Positions 37,480 through 48,624 of a DNA stretch of 64,000 nucleotides are shown here, piece after piece. The notes beneath the pieces were generated by a model, which worked only from the letters and a program-made list of their open reading frames with translations, made no database searches and was not told the origin of the DNA. The DNA is from Tessaracoccus antarcticus (GTDB lineage Bacteria > Actinomycetota > Actinomycetes > Propionibacteriales > Propionibacteriaceae): positions 1 through 64,000 of the forward strand of contig NZ_REFW01000001.1 in NCBI RefSeq assembly GCF_003688855.1, read 5' to 3'. Each line of letters begins with the position of its first letter. Position 1 is the stretch's first letter. Position numbers and translations under genes: made by a program.

Positions 37480-39075
37480 CTATGCGCCGTCGACAGGGGC
37501 CTTGCGACGCTTGCGGCGCTTGCGCTCCGACGGCTTGGCCTCCGGGAGCCCCTGCTCGGACCGCTCCGCCTTGCGGCGGTCAGCGAAACGCGCGAGCCCT
37601 TCCGCGACGGATTCGAAGGTGGGGGCCTCGGCCACCACGTCCACCCGCAAACCGTGCATCTCGCAGGCGGCCGCCGTGGCGGGGCCGATGGCGGCAACCA
37701 CCGAGGCCGCATGGGGTTTCCCGGCGATGCCAATCATGTTCCGCACCGCCGTGGACGACGTGAAGACGACGGCGTCGAACATGCCGTCCTTGATGCGTTC
37801 GCGCAGCTCGGCGGGCGGCGGTGCGGCCCGGACGGTGCGGTAGGCCGTGACCTCCTCGGCCTCCCAGCCGAGCCTGCCCAGCCCCTCGAGGAGCGCGGTC
37901 ACCGAGACGTCGGCGCTCGGGACCAGCACCCTGTCGAGCGGGTCGATGAGGATGTCGTGCGCCGGGAACTCCACGGCAAGGCCGCCGGCAGTGTTGTCGC
38001 CCACCGGCACCAGGTCCGCCTTGAGCCCGTGGCGGCCAAGCGCCTCCACGGAGCCGCGACCCACTGCTGCGATGAGGATGCCGGACAGCGCGCGGGAGTC
38101 CAGCCCGTACTCCGCAAGGCGTTCGATGATGGCCTCCACCGCGTGCGGCGAGGTGAAGATGATCCACAGGTAGCGACCGTCCACGAGCCCACGGATCGCC
38201 TTCTCCATGCCCTGCTCGGTCCTGGGTGGCTCGATCGAGAGTGTGGCGACCACTTCGCTGCTGGCGCCGTAGCGGGACAGCTGTTCGATGAGGTCGTCGA
38301 AGTCGTCCTTGGTGCGCGGGATCAGCACGCTCCAGTCGAAGAGCGGCTTGGTGCCGAACCAGTCGAGGCGACCGCGGGCACCATCAACGATGCCGGGGCC
38401 GGTGACCAGGTAGTACTCGATGTGGGGGTCGACGTCGCGTGCATCCAGTTCGCCCCACGTCACGAGGCGGCTGACCTGCGAGGTGGAACCAAGTCGCGTG
38501 ATCTCCAGGACCTGCCCTGCCACCCCGTGGAGTCGGGCCCCCTGGGCGGCGACATCCTTCAGGAGTCGCGCGGTGGTCCAGATGATGGTGGTGCCTGCCG
38601 TGGGCCACTCGTCCTTGTCGGGCACCTGGAGGCTGGCATCCAGCATGGCCAGTGACGCCGTGGGCGCCACGGCGCCGAAGTTCAGGGCGCAGTCCCACCG
38701 GCTGATGCCCGGCACCACATGCGTCCGGTTCCGGTGCGTCTCGAGGACTCTGGGCAGAGAGTTGGCATGGAAACCGTTGAGAAGGTGGTCATCGGCCGTG
38801 ACGCGAACCACATGGCGTCCCTCGTCGATGGCGGTCACCAACTGCCGGTACTGATCCTTCGCAGCCACCACCACCTGGGCGTGGCTGTCTATCCCCAGGG
38901 CCGCGATGATGCCGACGGCGTCGTCGGAGTCGACAACCACCAGATCAGCGCGGGATATCGCCTTGGCTCCGGAGAGTGCCATCAGTTCAGGGTCGCCGGG
39001 GCCTGCGCCCACAACGGTCAGGGAACCGACGGCGCCGTCGGTTTCGGCGAGCAACGCTTCCTCGGACTCAGTCAC
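37480..39075 (-). CDS. hemD: Uroporphyrinogen-III synthase with degenerate methyltransferase domain
   Basis: 531 residues from GTG 39075, with GGGGGAC upstream. The C-terminal half (~250-500) is a HemD domain, with FTSPHAVEAI and FTSSTAVRNM segments. The N-terminal half begins like an SAM-dependent uroporphyrinogen methyltransferase (VVGAGPGDPEL) but lacks the GDPxxFGRGGEE loop; at that place it reads TADDHLLNGFHANSL. It is therefore probably active only as HemD, which closes hydroxymethylbilane to uroporphyrinogen III for heme and siroheme. A Lys/Arg-rich tail ends the protein. No other hem genes are in the window. Confidence 0.85.
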   Translation of the reverse strand: MTESEEALLAETDGAVGSLTVVGAGPGDPELMALSGAKAISRADLVVVDSDDAVGIIAALGIDSHAQVVVAAKDQYRQLVTAIDEGRHVVRVTADDHLLNGFHANSLPRVLETHRNRTHVVPGISRWDCALNFGAVAPTASLAMLDASLQVPDKDEWPTAGTTIIWTTARLLKDVAAQGARLHGVAGQVLEITRLGSTSQVSRLVTWGELDARDVDPHIEYYLVTGPGIVDGARGRLDWFGTKPLFDWSVLIPRTKDDFDDLIEQLSRYGASSEVVATLSIEPPRTEQGMEKAIRGLVDGRYLWIIFTSPHAVEAIIERLAEYGLDSRALSGILIAAVGRGSVEALGRHGLKADLVPVGDNTAGGLAVEFPAHDILIDPLDRVLVPSADVSVTALLEGLGRLGWEAEEVTAYRTVRAAPPPAELRERIKDGMFDAVVFTSSTAVRNMIGIAGKPHAASVVAAIGPATAAACEMHGLRVDVVAEAPTFESVAEGLARFADRRKAERSEQGLPEAKPSERKRRKRRKAPVDGA

Positions 39076-39094
39076 GGAAAAGAGGTCCCCCAGC

Positions 39095-39391
39095 TCAAAG
39101 GTGGTGCTCCGCCGGCCGCCAGTCGTCCCCCATGGGACGGGCTGGACGGTCAACGAGCGCTTGCTTCAACTTATCGGCATCAACAAACCAGTACCCGTGG
39201 AGTTCACCATCGGTGAACACCACGGGAACATGGTCGGTGTAGGCGGCGCGCAGGCACTCGTCGGTATCGACGTCGATGGCACGCCATCCCACTCCTGCAT
39301 CCTCGCAGGTCCGGGCGACCACACTGGCTGCCTCATCACACAAAGTGCAATTGACGCGGGTGAGGAGCAGGACCCGTGAGGGCAGGGACAA
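39095..39391 (-). CDS. Glutaredoxin-like protein (DUF836)
   Basis: 98 residues. CTLCD near the N terminus is the CxxC active site and VPVVF gives the cis-Pro. Start is TTG 39391, only 1 nt after the bS22 stop, so it is likely co-translated; no better start is in frame. It precedes hemD, a neighbourhood common in actinobacteria. Role presumably thiol redox; partners unknown. Confidence 0.82.
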   Translation of the reverse strand: MSLPSRVLLLTRVNCTLCDEAASVVARTCEDAGVGWRAIDVDTDECLRAAYTDHVPVVFTDGELHGYWFVDADKLKQALVDRPARPMGDDWRPAEHHL

Positions 39392-39392
39392 C

Positions 39393-39494
39393 TTACTTGC
39401 CGGCGCGACGACGCTGGATACGGGTCTTCTTCAGCAGCTTGCGATGCTTCTTCTTCGCCATTCGCTTGCGTCGCTTCTTGATGACAGAGCCCAC
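39393..39494 (-). CDS. 30S ribosomal protein bS22 (AURKAIP1/COX24 family)
   Basis: Only 33 residues, of which about half are Lys or Arg, with the pattern [11 protein letters not shown] then [12 protein letters not shown]. This matches the very short small-subunit protein bS22 found in actinobacterial ribosomes near the decoding region. GTG 39494 has GAAAGG 8 nt upstream and the stop is TAA at 39393. It is usually missed by gene callers because of its size. It lies between proC and the glutaredoxin gene. Confidence 0.92.
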   Translation of the reverse strand: MGSVIKKRRKRMAKKKHRKLLKKTRIQRRRAGK

Positions 39495-39608
39495 TTCGTG
39501 CCTTTCGGTATCTTTGACGTTTGCCCTCGCCGGCGCGGTCCTGCGGACCACCGGCTCGGGCGACTCCCCATGGTAACCCGGTGGCCGGGCCCCCGACCAA
39601 TCGTCGCC

Positions 39609-42319
<2,711 letters not shown>

Positions 42320-42320
<1 letters not shown>

Positions 42321-43228
42321 CAGCGCTTGTCCAGCAGTGCGCGGCCGTAGCTCAGCAGCGTCCGCGGCCGGGCGGCGATCCGGGTGGCCAGGTACTCGTA
42401 CCAGGCGGGACCGAAAGGAATGTAGGTGCGCGCCCGGAATCCGATGTCGACGAGACGACGCTGCTCCAGGGGCCTGACGCCGAGCATCATCTGGAACTCG
42501 AAGTCGTCCCGGCCCTTGTTGTTGCGCTGCGCCAGGTCCTGGGCGATGGCGATGACCCGGGGGTCGTGCGTGGCAAGCATGGGATGGGCGTGGGACTCCA
42601 TGAGAACCCTGAGACACCGCACCAGCGCCCGCGCCTTGGCGTGTTCACCGCGGACTGCCAGCGCACGGGGCACCGCATAGGACCCCACGCACACCCGGAC
42701 ACGTGCCCCCTCCGCCGCCAGATCCTGGCAGTCGGCCTCGGCGCGCCGCACGTTCACGGGGATCGTCACGCCCAAGTGGGGACGATCCGCCCTCACGGCA
42801 CGAAACAACTCCAGCGTCGCGGCGTACTCCTCAGGTCTCTGCATCTCCAGGGTCACGAACGCGTCGTGCTCGTCGGCGGCTGCACACACGCTCGACAGGT
42901 TCTCCCGCGCCAGGTCCGCGGAGACCCGCAGACCCATCGTCGACGGCTTGATCGACAGTTCCACACCCTCGGCGCCGCTCCCCAGCGCACGCAGGAGGGA
43001 AGGGAGTTGGGTGACGGTGGCGAGTTCATCACCGTGGGCGGGAAGGTGGTGGAAGCTGAGGGACAACCCCTGACGTCGCAGTTTCTCCGCCAGGAAGACG
43101 GCGTCGGTGATGAGTTCACCGGCGAACCACTGCTGCGCCAGTTCACGCACGCTCTCCGATTCCCGCGCCGCCTTCTTGAGCGGACGGGACGAGACGAGTC
43201 TGGTCACCACGTTCCCGGAACGCCGCAC
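42320..43228 (-). CDS. Proline dehydrogenase (monofunctional)
   Basis: 302 residues. The FAD/substrate signature of the PutA barrel is seen in EFQMMLGVRP and in TYIPFGPAWYEYLATRIAARP near the C terminus. It oxidises proline to pyrroline-5-carboxylate. The P5C dehydrogenase that usually acts next is not in the window. GTG 43228 has AAGGG 6 nt upstream and lies 1 nt from the stop of the sugar isomerase gene. Confidence 0.88.
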
Positions 43229-43229
43229 G

Positions 43230-44024
43230 TCAGCCCTTCACACCCTTGCTCAGCATCGCTCGCGTGGAGGCCAGCGCATTGGCGAGCATCTCCTGGCGCT
43301 CATGTCTCGTCCGTGCCCGACGGGTGGAGACCTCGAGGACAATGTGGCCGCCGAAGCCGTTGGTCCCCAGGTCCTCGACCAGCTTCCATGCCTCCTGGTC
43401 ACCCTCGCCCGGCATCAGGTGCTCGTCCTTGAATGATCCACCGCCATCGGTGAGGTGGATGTGCGCCAGACGATCACCCCAGGCGCGCACCAGATCCCGG
43501 GACTTCAGCCGGGACGTCGAGGCGTGACTCAGGTCGAGCGTCAGGTGCTCGTAGGGCAGGTCGGTGGGGTCCCAGTCGGGCAGGTACGCCTGAAAACTGC
43601 CCGCCGGTGTGCGCCACGGAAACATGTTCTCGACGGCAAACATCACACCCGACTCACGGTTGAGTCGGCGGATGCCGTCGACGAAGCCCTCACCGTATTC
43701 CCGCTGCCACCGGAACGGGGGATGCACGACCACCACGTCGGCGCCCAGTCTCTTGGCGGCACGGGCGGAACGCTCAAGCTTTTCCCACGGGTCGGATCCC
43801 CACGTGTTCTGGCTGACGAGCAGGCACGGCGCGTGGACGGAGTGGACCTGGACGCCGTGGTACTCGCTGAGCTTGGCGACCGCTTCCTCATCCATCGTCA
43901 GGGGGTCGACGCCCACCATGAGTTCGACGCCGTCGTAGCCCAGCGATGACGCCAGTTCAAAGGCGCTCGCCGTTGACTCCGGGTACACCGAGGTGGTTGA
44001 CAACAGCACTTTGGAGACCTGCAC
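43230..44024 (-). CDS. Sugar phosphate isomerase/epimerase (TIM barrel)
   Basis: 264 residues of the xylose-isomerase/AP-endonuclease 2 family. Metal-site residues are visible in VHPPF, FAVENMF, LDLSHAST, HIHLTDG and VLEVS. Exact substrate is unknown. The GTG start at 44024 fits TAGTGT 6 nt upstream. It leads a three-gene operon with proline dehydrogenase and the CPBP protease. Confidence 0.83.
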   Translation of the reverse strand: MQVSKVLLSTTSVYPESTASAFELASSLGYDGVELMVGVDPLTMDEEAVAKLSEYHGVQVHSVHAPCLLVSQNTWGSDPWEKLERSARAAKRLGADVVVVHPPFRWQREYGEGFVDGIRRLNRESGVMFAVENMFPWRTPAGSFQAYLPDWDPTDLPYEHLTLDLSHASTSRLKSRDLVRAWGDRLAHIHLTDGGGSFKDEHLMPGEGDQEAWKLVEDLGTNGFGGHIVLEVSTRRARTRHERQEMLANALASTRAMLSKGVKG

Positions 44025-44030
44025 AGCTCA

Positions 44031-44036
44031 ACACTA
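44031..44036 (-). promoter_or_regulatory. -10 box for the sugar isomerase operon (leaderless type)
   Basis: TAGTGT on the minus strand, 6 nt before the GTG at 44024. Confidence 0.4.
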
Positions 44037-44102
44037 GCGCGCGGCCCCGCTCCCAGTGGGTCCCGATTGGGGGAACCGGAGCAGGACGGGCAGAATGATG
44101 GC

Positions 44103-44738
44103 ATGCATGTCGACCACATGATTTTCGCGACAGGTCCAGACGGTCTCAAGGCTGACGCCGAACGGCTCGCAACCCAACTGGGCACGGAGTACAAGGACGG
44201 CGGCTTCCACCCCCGTTTCGGTACCCGTAACCACATCATTCCGCTCGCTGACGAGCGCTACATCGAGGTCGTCGAGGTTCTCGACCACCCCGCTGCGGAG
44301 AAGGCTGCCTTCGGGCAGGCGGTCCGTGCACGCTCCGAAATGGGAGGCGGCTGGCTGGGATGGGTGGTGAGCGTCGACGACCTCGCACCCTACGAGGCCC
44401 GCCTCGAACGCGCCGCAGTCCCGGGCTCCCGGCACTTCCCCGACGGCCGCAAGCTCGAATGGACGCAGATCGGGATCCGTGGCCTCATGGCGGACCCGCA
44501 GCTGCCCTATTTCCTGGAATGGAAGTCCGACGAGGCGCTGCGCCCCGGTGCCCTGTCCGGCGACGTGAAGCTGGCCGAGGTGGAGATCTCGGGTTCCTCC
44601 GAGCGACTGTCGGAATGGCTCGGCCACGAAGTGGTCGACAACCTCGACGGCGTCCAGCTCCGGTTGCTGTCACCCAACGGCGTTCCGGGTATCAACACCG
44701 TCACCTTCGACACCAGCCGGGGGCGGGTCACGATCTGA
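44103..44738 (+). CDS. Glyoxalase-like (VOC) family protein
   Basis: 211 residues. The N terminus HVDHMIFAT carries the His of the VOC metal site, FGTRNHIIPL and YIEVVEV follow, typical of the glyoxalase-like subgroup with two VOC halves. Substrate unknown. Divergent from the sugar isomerase gene. Confidence 0.82.
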   Translation: MHVDHMIFATGPDGLKADAERLATQLGTEYKDGGFHPRFGTRNHIIPLADERYIEVVEVLDHPAAEKAAFGQAVRARSEMGGGWLGWVVSVDDLAPYEARLERAAVPGSRHFPDGRKLEWTQIGIRGLMADPQLPYFLEWKSDEALRPGALSGDVKLAEVEISGSSERLSEWLGHEVVDNLDGVQLRLLSPNGVPGINTVTFDTSRGRVTI

Positions 44739-44753
44739 CCGGGAACATTGTTG

Positions 44754-44780
44754 CGGGGCGTCGCCGTGAGGCGCGCCCCG
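44754..44780 (+). terminator. Weak hairpin after the VOC gene
   Basis: CGGGGCG and CGCCCCG arms enclose 13 nt and are followed by TTTCC. It may end the VOC transcript before radA. Confidence 0.4.
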
Positions 44781-44801
44781 TTTCCTGTCGGTGCCACTGC
44801 C

Positions 44802-44807
44802 TAGGCT
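44802..44807 (+). promoter_or_regulatory. -10 box for radA (leaderless type)
   Basis: TAGGCT, 6 nt before the ATG at 44814. Confidence 0.45.
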
Positions 44808-44813
44808 GGGCGC

Positions 44814-46205
44814 ATGGCTAGCAAACAGGACACCTACCAGTGCAGCGAGTGCGGCTGGACGTCGGTGCGGTGGGTGGGCCGGTGCGGTGAGTGCCAGGCA
44901 TGGGGCACCGTCGCCGAGCGCGGCGCACCCAAGCTGAAGCAGGTGGCCTCCAGCGCCCCCACCGCCAGCGCGCAGCGGATCAGCGACGTGGCCACCGATA
45001 CCGCGCAGCGCAAGCGCACCGGCATCGGGGAACTGGACAGGGTACTCGGCGGTGGCCTGGTGCCCGGAGCCGTGGTGCTGCTGGCAGGTGAACCCGGCGT
45101 CGGGAAGTCCACGCTTCTCATCGACGTCGCCGCGAAGTGGGCAGGCACCGGCGAGACCACGCTCTACATTTCCGGCGAGGAGTCCGCGTCGCAGGTCAAG
45201 CTGCGCGCCGAGCGCACCGGCGCCATGCACGATGACCTGTATCTCGCCTCCGAGAACGACCTGGGCACCGTGCTCGGGCACGTGGAGGAGGTGTCCCCCA
45301 GCCTGCTGATCATCGACTCGGTGCAGACCATCGCCACGGCCGAGGGCGACGGCGCACCCGGCGGCCCCTCGCAGGTGCGGGAGGTGACGGCAGCCCTGGG
45401 CCGGGTGGCGAAGCGACGCAACATGGCGGTCCTCATCGTCGGCCACGTCACGAAGGACGGGTCCATCGCCGGCCCCCGCACCATGGAGCACCTCGTGGAC
45501 GTCGTCCTCAGCTTCGAGGGCGACCGGCACTCCGGCTTCCGCATGGTGCGCGCCACCAAGAACCGTTTCGGGCCTGCCGACGAGGTGGGCTGCTTCGAGA
45601 TGAGCGAGACCGGCATCGTCGAGGTCACGGACCCGTCCGGCCTGTTCACCACCACCCACTCCGAGCCAGTGCCGGGCACGTGCGTCACCGTGACACTCGA
45701 GGGACGCCGTCCCCTCCTGGCGGAGGTGCAGGCCCTGGTGGCCCCCTCCCCCAACCAGTCCTCACCCAAGAGAACCACGCACGGGCTGGACTCCTCCCGC
45801 ATCGCCATGGTGCTGGCCGTGCTGGAACGCAAGGCACGGCTGCCGCTGTCACAGCGCGACGTCTACGTCTCCACCGTGGGTGGTGCGCGCGTCACCGACC
45901 CGTCAGTGGACCTTGCCACCGCCATCGCCGTCGCCTCCGCCGCACTGGACCGGAACCACCCGCAGCGGCTCCTGGCCCTCGGCGAGGTGGGTCTGGCCGG
46001 CGATCTTCGTCGCGTACCCGGTGTTGAACGCCGGCTGGCGGAGGCCGCACGGCTCGGGTTCGAACTGGCCATCGTCCCCACCGGTTCCCGCGACGTCACC
46101 GTGAAGGTGCCACGGCTCGCCGGGCTGCGGGTGGTGGAGGTGGGATCCCTTGCTGACGCCCTGGGGGTTCTAGACTTGCGCCGAACAGCCAGCACCAGTC
46201 AGTAG
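44814..46205 (+). CDS. radA: DNA repair protein RadA
   Basis: 463 residues. A four-Cys zinc finger (YQCSECGW and GRCGECQAW) comes first, then a RecA-like ATPase with Walker A GEPGVGKST near 92-100, the RadA-specific KNRFG motif, and a C-terminal Lon-like domain without the protease Ser. RadA promotes branch migration in recombination. Followed after 7 nt by disA, a partnership known in Bacillus and mycobacteria where RadA restrains DisA activity. Confidence 0.97.
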   Translation: MASKQDTYQCSECGWTSVRWVGRCGECQAWGTVAERGAPKLKQVASSAPTASAQRISDVATDTAQRKRTGIGELDRVLGGGLVPGAVVLLAGEPGVGKSTLLIDVAAKWAGTGETTLYISGEESASQVKLRAERTGAMHDDLYLASENDLGTVLGHVEEVSPSLLIIDSVQTIATAEGDGAPGGPSQVREVTAALGRVAKRRNMAVLIVGHVTKDGSIAGPRTMEHLVDVVLSFEGDRHSGFRMVRATKNRFGPADEVGCFEMSETGIVEVTDPSGLFTTTHSEPVPGTCVTVTLEGRRPLLAEVQALVAPSPNQSSPKRTTHGLDSSRIAMVLAVLERKARLPLSQRDVYVSTVGGARVTDPSVDLATAIAVASAALDRNHPQRLLALGEVGLAGDLRRVPGVERRLAEAARLGFELAIVPTGSRDVTVKVPRLAGLRVVEVGSLADALGVLDLRRTASTSQ

Positions 46206-46212
46206 GAGTTCC

Positions 46213-47274
46213 GTGCCACGAGCCAGATTGCGCCAGTACCAGCGGCTGTTGGCACCCGGCACGCCGCTGCGCGAAGGGCTGGATCGGATCCTCCACGGCA
46301 GGACGGGTGCACTCGTGGTGCTGGGCCACAACGCCAAGGTGGCGCAGCTGAGCTCCGGCGGTTTCCACCTGGACGTGGAATACACCCCCCAGTCGCTGCG
46401 TGAGCTCGCCAAGATGGACGGCGCCATCGTGTTGTCCACGGACCTCAGCCGCATCGTCGCAGCCGGTGTCCACCTCGTACCCTCCGGGGACTATCCGTCC
46501 GCCGAGACGGGCACGCGCCACCGCAGCGCAGACCAGACCGCACAGGCCGCCGCGGTGCCCGTGGCGACTGTCTCATCCTCGATGTCCACCATCTCCCTGT
46601 TCCTGGACGGCAAACGCCACGTCCTGGAGACGTCCTCGCAGATGATCAGCCGCGCCAACCAGACCATCGCCACCCTGGCCAGCTTCGTGGCACGCCTCGA
46701 CAACGTCATCGGCCAGTTCAACTCGTTGGAGGTCAGCGAGCAGGTCACCATCCGCGACCTCGTGCAGGTGGCGCACCGCTACGAGATGACGCGACGCCTG
46801 TCAGCCGAGACGCAGTTCCACGTGGACACGCTGGGGGTCGAGGGTCGCCTCATCGCCCTGCAACACGCAGAACTCGTTGCCTCCATCGAGGGCCTCGCGG
46901 ACCTTCTGGTGGCCGACTATGCCCACGCCCTGTCCGATCCCGATACCTTCACCCTCAACAACCTCCGCAACTTTTCCCCCGACGAGTTACTCAGTGCGCA
47001 ACTGGTCGCGGACAGGATGGGGTTCGGACCGCAGGTCTACCTGGAGACGCCGCTGAAGACCCGCGGTGTCCGCCTGCTCACCGACGTCGGGCGGCTCCCC
47101 CAGGCGCTCGTGACGAAGCTGGTGGACCGTTTCGAGCTCCAGGAACTGTTCGGCGCCTCCGTCAGCGACCTCCTCGGGATCGACGGCATCGGAGCGGCCA
47201 GGGCACGCTTCACGCGGGACGCGCTGCTGCGCATCACCGAGGCCGCCTACTCCCGTCCCGACACCGCCGGCTGA
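46213..47274 (+). CDS. disA: DNA integrity scanning diadenylate cyclase DisA
   Basis: 353 residues. The DAC domain has MDGAIV and TRHRSA, the DGA and RHR motifs that make c-di-AMP from two ATP. A helical linker and a C-terminal helix-hairpin-helix (LLGIDGIGAARA) for binding branched DNA follow. GTG 46213 has AGGAG upstream. Operon with radA. Confidence 0.97.
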   Translation: MPRARLRQYQRLLAPGTPLREGLDRILHGRTGALVVLGHNAKVAQLSSGGFHLDVEYTPQSLRELAKMDGAIVLSTDLSRIVAAGVHLVPSGDYPSAETGTRHRSADQTAQAAAVPVATVSSSMSTISLFLDGKRHVLETSSQMISRANQTIATLASFVARLDNVIGQFNSLEVSEQVTIRDLVQVAHRYEMTRRLSAETQFHVDTLGVEGRLIALQHAELVASIEGLADLLVADYAHALSDPDTFTLNNLRNFSPDELLSAQLVADRMGFGPQVYLETPLKTRGVRLLTDVGRLPQALVTKLVDRFELQELFGASVSDLLGIDGIGAARARFTRDALLRITEAAYSRPDTAG

Positions 47275-47413
47275 CATCCTCAGTGGGGCTGTGAGCCCGC
47301 CAGTCCCGCCGCTGGGGCCCGGCGGCCACGAAAGGACGCGGATGCGCCTCGTGGAGGACGGGGCACCCGCCGCAGTGCGGGGGCACCGACCGTCGCGGTG
47401 TAGGGTTGGACCA

Positions 47414-47504
47414 CACACAGGGGAGCGCCAACAAGGGGCGCTGAGAGTGCGGACATCCGCAGACCCTCATACCTGATCCGGTTCGCACCGGCGTAGGGAG
47501 TGAG
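47414..47504 (+). promoter_or_regulatory. TPP riboswitch (THI element)
   Basis: Conserved parts are in order: GGGGAGCGCC, then CTGAGAGTGCGGA, CCGCAGACCC, ACCTGATCCGG and ACCGGCGTAGGGA. This is the thiamine pyrophosphate aptamer. It lies directly before thiB, so import of thiamine would drop when TPP is plentiful. Confidence 0.96.
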
Positions 47505-47511
47505 AATTCTC

Positions 47512-47527
47512 TCCAGCTTTTGCTGGA
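47512..47527 (+). promoter_or_regulatory. Hairpin behind the TPP aptamer
   Basis: TCCAGC and GCTGGA pair around TTTT, between the aptamer and the GGGAGG ribosome binding site at 47537-47542. It is a candidate part of the expression platform. No terminator-like T-run follows, so control is more likely at translation start. Confidence 0.45.
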
Positions 47528-47550
47528 CCCGGCGACGGGAGGCAACAACC

Positions 47551-48624
47551 ATGTTCACCAGAAAACTCACCTCACTGCTCGCGGCTGCGGCAGTGGCGGC
47601 GGCGCTCGGCGCCTGCTCGCAACCGGCGAGCTCCAGCACACCCACGGCGGGCTCCGAGGGGTCGGCCACCATCACCTCATCCACGAAGCTGACCGTGGTG
47701 ACGCACGATTCATTCGCACTACCCGATGAGCTCAAGGCGAAGTTCGCGAAGGAGTCCGGACTGGATGTCACCTATGTGGCGCCCGGCGACGGCGGGGCCC
47801 TGGTCAACCAGCTGATCCTCACGAAGGATGCACCCATGGGCGACGTCGTCTTCGGCATCGACAACTCGTTCTCCGGCCGCGCCGTGGATGAGGGCATCAT
47901 CACCGACTACGACTCCCCCGCCCTCCCCGCCACATCGAAGCAGTTCGACACCCCGGACCTGACCCCCATCGACTTCGGGGACGTCTGCCTCAACGCTGAC
48001 AGCCAGTGGTTCGCTAAGGAGGGCATCGCCGTGCCCACCACGCTGGAGGACCTCGTCAAGCCCGAGTACAAGGACCTTCTCGTGGTGACCAACCCTGCGT
48101 CGTCGTCGCCGGGCCTGTCCTTCCTCCTCGCCACGATCTCCGCCAAGGGCGACGACGGCTACCTCGACTACTGGGGACAGCTCGTCGACAACGGTGTGAA
48201 GGTGGTCCAGGGCTGGTCAGACGCCTACTACACCGAGTTCTCGGGCGCCGACGGCAAGGGCCCCCGCCCGCTGGTGGTGTCCTACGCCACCTCACCGGCC
48301 TACACGGTCACCGAGGATGGGTCCGAGTCCACAACGGTGGCTCTGCTCGGCACCTGCTTCCGCCAGGTGGAGTACGCCGGCGTGATCGCGGGTGCGCAGA
48401 ACCAGAAGGGGGCGCAGGAGTTCATCGACTTCCTGCTCTCCGAGGACGTCCAGTCCAGCATTCCGGAGACCATGTACATGTACCCGGTGACCGACGTCGC
48501 CCTGCCTGCCCAGTGGGAGAAATTCGCTCCGCTGTCGGAGCAGTCCCTCACCATCGAGCCCGACGAGATCAGCGCGGGGCGGGACAGGTGGACCAAGGAC
48601 TGGACCGCGAAGGTCATCGGTTGA
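47551..48624 (+). CDS. thiB: Thiamine ABC transporter substrate-binding lipoprotein
   Basis: 357 residues. A lipoprotein signal ends at LGAC (Cys22). The mature part resembles ThiB/TbpA: VVTHDSFALPD at the start, GDVVFGIDNSF, and VVSYATSPAY. The TPP riboswitch in its leader strongly supports thiamine (or its phosphates) as the ligand. Its stop overlaps the thiP start (TTGA). Confidence 0.93.
   Translation: MFTRKLTSLLAAAAVAAALGACSQPASSSTPTAGSEGSATITSSTKLTVVTHDSFALPDELKAKFAKESGLDVTYVAPGDGGALVNQLILTKDAPMGDVVFGIDNSFSGRAVDEGIITDYDSPALPATSKQFDTPDLTPIDFGDVCLNADSQWFAKEGIAVPTTLEDLVKPEYKDLLVVTNPASSSPGLSFLLATISAKGDDGYLDYWGQLVDNGVKVVQGWSDAYYTEFSGADGKGPRPLVVSYATSPAYTVTEDGSESTTVALLGTCFRQVEYAGVIAGAQNQKGAQEFIDFLLSEDVQSSIPETMYMYPVTDVALPAQWEKFAPLSEQSLTIEPDEISAGRDRWTKDWTAKVIG

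Larger units (their letters stand above)
47275..47550 (+). other. Leader of the thi transport operon
   Basis: 276 nt without a gene between disA and thiB. It contains the riboswitch and its hairpin. The first ~120 nt are GC-rich with small stems (e.g. GCCGC/GCGGC) and may end the radA-disA transcript; TAGGGT at 47401-47406 could be the -10 box of the riboswitch RNA. Confidence 0.5.
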
